DNA of 16,030 nucleotides from NCBI GenBank assembly GCA_002450905.1, contig DKAT01000040.1:1-16030 (forward strand), in the 5' to 3' direction. The stretch is from Spirochaetia bacterium UBA6919 (GTDB lineage Bacteria > Spirochaetota > UBA6919). Made by a program: the position numbers and the translations under genes. Shown here piece after piece: positions 13,384 to 16,030 of this stretch. Positions within the stretch are counted from its first letter, which is position 1; each line of letters starts with the position of its first letter. The notes beneath the pieces were generated by a model. It made no database searches. It had not been told where the DNA came from and saw only the letters and a list, made by a program, of their open reading frames with translations.

Positions 13384-14574
13384 ATGTTAAAAAATCAGAC
13401 TAAAATCATTTTAAGCAGTGCTATAATTACAGTAGGTTTAGTTTTATTTATATTGTTTGCATCAGGTTTTTTTGATGATAAAATAACCAATAATAATATA
13501 GATCACTTAGGAAAAGAATATTCATCCAGTTTGAAAGATAAGAAAAAAAATATCTCACAAGAAATTAATTATAAAGTGGTTGATAAGGATGAAAAAAATA
13601 ATATTGATGTGTATAAGAAGGTGAGTCCAGGGGTAGCTAATATCACAACACGGGTTTTTCAGTATGATTTTTTTCTAAGACCTCAGGCAATGCAAGGATC
13701 AGGCTCTGGGATTGTGATTGATAAAAATGGTCATATTTTAACTAATTATCATGTTATCCAAAATGCGGATCAACTTATTGTAACGTTAAATAAAAAGAAA
13801 TATAATGCTAAACCAATATTAGCTGAAAAAAGTATTGATCTTGCCATCATTAAAATCAAGGCACCTGACAAGGAGTTACACCCTATAAAAATTATTGACC
13901 TCCCAAGACTTGAAGTTGGACAAAAGGTTTTAGCTATAGGAAATCCATTTGGCTTTTCAGGGACTTTAACCACGGGTATCATCAGTTCTCTTGGCAGGAC
14001 TGTACAGATATCTGAGGATATTATTTTAGAGGATAGTATCCAAACCGATGCATCGATCAATCCGGGAAATTCAGGGGGACCTCTTTTGAATACTCAAGGG
14101 GAGTTGATTGGTGTAACTACAGCCATAATATCTCCTAGTAGAGGAAGTGTCGGGCTTGGATTTGCAATTCCTAGTCGTACAATTAAATTATTTATTAAGG
14201 ATCTTTATAGAGAACTGAATCGCCCCAAGCTTGGAATTATATCTGGTTATGAAATTTCACAATTTCCTGGACTCAGTAGATTTTTAAAATTACCTATATC
14301 CCATGGTTTTATGATTACAAAAATCCAGATAGGCTCCAGTGCTCATCATGCTGGTCTGAGAGGTGCTAATCAATCTGTTAGAGCAATAAATCTTCTTTTG
14401 GAAATCCCTGTTGGCGGAGATATAATTCTTTCGATTGATGGGCACAAAATTAAAGAAATAAGGGATATTGTTCGGGTTATGCAAAAAAAGAAATTTGGAG
14501 ACGTTGTCCAGATGAAGATTTATAGGGATAATCAGTTTAGATATATTACTGTGAAGCTGAATCGTCCTAGGTGA
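13384..14574 (+). CDS. htrA: HtrA/DegS-like serine protease with one PDZ domain
   Basis: A 396-residue trypsin-like protease, predicted to act in the periplasm or at the outer face of the inner membrane in protein quality control. An N-terminal signal anchor spans about 8-27, followed by a Lys/Asn-rich linker. The protease domain (about 75-275) shows the full triad: H123 in TNYHV, D152 in SIDLAII and S230 in PGNSGGPLL. GSGSGIVID and AIGNPFGF are also conserved. A single PDZ domain occupies about 280-396 (GGDIILSIDGHKI). One PDZ and a membrane anchor resemble DegS/HtrA more than two-PDZ DegP. ATG 13384 is chosen because AAGGA lies 11 nt upstream and the anchor follows at once; an in-frame GTG at 13309 has no ribosome site. 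It lies downstream of the terminator, so it is a separate unit. Proximity to an RseC-like gene suggests an envelope-stress theme. Confidence 0.93.
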   Translation: MLKNQTKIILSSAIITVGLVLFILFASGFFDDKITNNNIDHLGKEYSSSLKDKKKNISQEINYKVVDKDEKNNIDVYKKVSPGVANITTRVFQYDFFLRPQAMQGSGSGIVIDKNGHILTNYHVIQNADQLIVTLNKKKYNAKPILAEKSIDLAIIKIKAPDKELHPIKIIDLPRLEVGQKVLAIGNPFGFSGTLTTGIISSLGRTVQISEDIILEDSIQTDASINPGNSGGPLLNTQGELIGVTTAIISPSRGSVGLGFAIPSRTIKLFIKDLYRELNRPKLGIISGYEISQFPGLSRFLKLPISHGFMITKIQIGSSAHHAGLRGANQSVRAINLLLEIPVGGDIILSIDGHKIKEIRDIVRVMQKKKFGDVVQMKIYRDNQFRYITVKLNRPR

Positions 14575-14623
14575 TTTTATTGTATGTGGCCAATTGGTGT
14601 TATCCTTTAAAACCTAAATCACT

Positions 14624-14656
14624 TTTCCCATGATTTTCCCATTGTTCTCCCTTGCA
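14624..14656. repeat. 11-nt phased CCCAT repeat, copy B
   Basis: Units start at 14627 (CCCAT), 14638 (CCCAT) and 14649 (CCCTT), again exactly 11 nt apart, with the leading segment TTTTCCCATGATT identical to copy A at 5644-5676. It lies between the convergent htrA and receiver genes. The rest of 14575-14736 shows an 8-bp palindrome CCAATTGG (14590-14597) and AT-rich sequence but no good terminator. Confidence 0.6.
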
Positions 14657-14736
14657 TGATCTGATACTCATAAGTTTATGGATTTTTTATATTGTGATAT
14701 GGGATGGTATATAATAAGATAGATATTTATAATATT

Positions 14737-15129
14737 TTATGAATTATTTGTTTGCAAAAACTCATTTAATTTTGATTTGAGTCTTGAGATATTTATGGGT
14801 TTGACGATGTATGCATTAGCTCCGACAGCAATAGCCTCTTTAATGTGTTTTGCATCATCCAGGGCAGTTGTCATGATAATGGGTGTGGTTTGAAATCTAT
14901 CGATAGTTCGTATTTTTTTAATGAGTTCAAATCCATCCATATTTGGCATCATAATATCAATTAAAAATAAATCAGGGGTATGATTTTCTTCAAGTTGTTT
15001 TAAGGCTACCATGCCATTTTCTGCTTCTAAGGTATTCATATTTTCTTTTTTAATAATATTAGTAATCAATTTTCTGGATTGTTCATCATCTTCAATAATA
15101 TGAATCAAACATTCTTCTAATTTTTTCAT
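14737..15129 (-). CDS. stand-alone response-regulator receiver (CheY-like)
   Basis: A 130-residue protein consisting only of a receiver domain. The acidic pocket is E13-D14-D15, the phospho-acceptor is D58 in LIDIMMP, the switch Thr is T88 in MTTA, and the conserved lysine is K110 in VKP. MPNMDG follows the acceptor. There is no output domain, so it must act by protein-protein contact, as CheY, Spo0F or DivK do; the partner is not evident. No histidine kinase, chemotaxis or flagellar gene is in the window. ATG 15129 has AAGGA 7 nt upstream. An inverted repeat, TTTAATAA-TTA-TTATTAAA (15197-15215), lies about 70 nt upstream and might be regulatory. Confidence 0.93.
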   Translation of the reverse strand: MKKLEECLIHIIEDDEQSRKLITNIIKKENMNTLEAENGMVALKQLEENHTPDLFLIDIMMPNMDGFELIKKIRTIDRFQTTPIIMTTALDDAKHIKEAIAVGANAYIVKPINISRLKSKLNEFLQTNNS

Positions 15130-15476
15130 GATAAATCCTTAAATAATGATTTATATTTATTGTCTGTTTTTTTATGTAGAATTTATATACACTCTATTTA
15201 ATAATTATTATTAAACTCGTCATATAAAATGATATCGTGATTTATCTTAATGTTTTTAAATACCAATTATCTTTTTTTTAAATATAATTAAAATTTCTGG
15301 AAGTGAGATGACTTATTGTAATAAAATCTTTTTAATATATGTATTTATTATGAATACCTTATTTTTAGATATCAGAGAAATTATGTTAATAATTTGCGTG
15401 AATGATTTTTTCATTTGATTGAGATGTATTTATTTTGAATTATTTTTGTTATATTTAGATAATTGTTGGATGGATT
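15130..15476. other. 347-nt intergenic region between receiver and unknown gene
   Basis: No gene is supported. The region is very AT-rich and separates divergent genes, so it should hold two promoters, but I cannot single one out. It contains the AT inverted repeat at 15197-15215 and a loose promoter-like pair TTGAAT (15435-15440) and GATAAT (15458-15463) with 17-nt spacing. That pair would give an implausibly short leader for the gene at 15477. Confidence 0.5.
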
Positions 15477-16030
15477 ATGGAAGAAAGTAATTTTTTACAA
15501 ATTAACAATGAGTTGCAGGAAAAATTACATAAGATAGAAGACTTGCGGGGGGAGATACAATCTTATTATAATTTACCTACATTAGAAATCAATAAAGTAC
15601 GTAAGAAATATTTTACTCAAAGTCTCTATCATTCCTATTTGGATAACCAGTCTGATTTCACACTTAATGAACTTGAACAACTTGTATTTTTTGATAAAGT
15701 CACAGGACATCTTCCATTTTCAGAATATCAAAGATTATATAGGAAAATAAAGACTCTCAACTTCCTTGAAACAGAGGCTAATAATAGTTCAAAATCTCTT
15801 TCTATACAACTTATTCAAAAAGTTTATTTGATGCTCTTTTGGGAAGAAGAGATAATTCAAGACGGTTTTTATAAGTTGCCCTATAGAGATACGATAACAC
15901 TTCTTGAGGATAATGAATCGAGTATGACCTTAGTGCCAGTTTCGGATATTGCCTTTCAATTGGAGAAATTAGTGGATGAATCAAAAAATATAGAATGTCA
16001 CAAGGCTCCTTTATTGTATGCAATGAGATT
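15477..16030 (+). CDS. unrecognised protein, N-terminal 184 residues (runs off the window)
   Basis: The frame from ATG 15477 stays open for 184 codons to the right edge, far longer than chance in such AT-rich DNA, and a GGATGG element sits just upstream of the start. The N-terminal 30 residues (ESNFLQINNELQEKLHKIED and on) look like a helical, possibly coiled-coil segment. The rest is a mixed charged, soluble-looking sequence with aromatic residues (KKYFTQSLYHSYL, QKVYLMLFWEEE) and no membrane helix or signal peptide. I recognise no domain, so no function is proposed. It is divergent from the receiver gene; a functional link to it is only a guess. Confidence 0.75.
   Translation, partial: MEESNFLQINNELQEKLHKIEDLRGEIQSYYNLPTLEINKVRKKYFTQSLYHSYLDNQSDFTLNELEQLVFFDKVTGHLPFSEYQRLYRKIKTLNFLETEANNSSKSLSIQLIQKVYLMLFWEEEIIQDGFYKLPYRDTITLLEDNESSMTLVPVSDIAFQLEKLVDESKNIECHKAPLLYAMR

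Noticed and set aside
1..16030. CRISPR arrays, insertion sequences, tRNA or rRNA genes
   Set aside because: No regularly spaced long direct repeats, transposase-like frames, terminal repeats or cloverleaf-like sequences were seen on reading either strand.

Overview
This 16 kb window is AT-rich bacterial DNA (roughly one third G+C by eye) using the standard bacterial code. TGA serves as a stop in gltX, htrA and the DUF1232 gene. The content is mostly chromosomal housekeeping plus an envelope-associated cluster. I see no phage, transposon, CRISPR, tRNA or rRNA. The many membrane-anchored TPR proteins, the unusual PRPP synthetase and the very low G+C are compatible with a spirochaete-like lineage, but that is a weak inference and no marker gene settles it.

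Left edge (1-1144, minus strand): a redox operon reads arsR-type regulator, thioredoxin with a CMPC active site, glutaredoxin with CGYC, and a small DUF6132-like membrane protein cut by the window edge. A near-consensus sigma70 promoter and AT-rich inverted repeats sit just upstream of arsR, which also fixes its start codon.

Central housekeeping block (1276-5510, plus strand): rsmD (16S rRNA methyltransferase), prs (PRPP synthetase), accA (acetyl-CoA carboxylase alpha subunit) and gltX (a compact glutamyl-tRNA synthetase). They feed ribosome maturation, nucleotide, fatty-acid and translation functions.

Minus-strand block (5794-10615): a secreted TPR protein, then a large membrane-anchored TPR protein of 870 residues, then aroA. 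A 16-bp hairpin lies between the large TPR gene and the aroA start. A promoter for the block is visible at 10677-10705.

Divergent plus-strand block (10936-13145): a membrane-anchored TPR protein with a C-terminal Mrr-like domain that appears catalytically dead, an RseC/MucC-like membrane protein with a Cys cluster, and a DUF1232 membrane protein. It closes with a clear intrinsic terminator. An HtrA-type protease follows (13384-14574). RseC-like protein, HtrA and three envelope TPR proteins together suggest an envelope-maintenance neighbourhood (inference).

Right edge: an orphan CheY-like receiver (minus strand) and the first 184 codons of an unrecognised plus-strand gene. The two convergent intergenic regions, after gltX and after htrA, each carry the same motif: three CCCAT-type units at exactly 11-nt spacing. 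This is the least explained sequence feature in the window.
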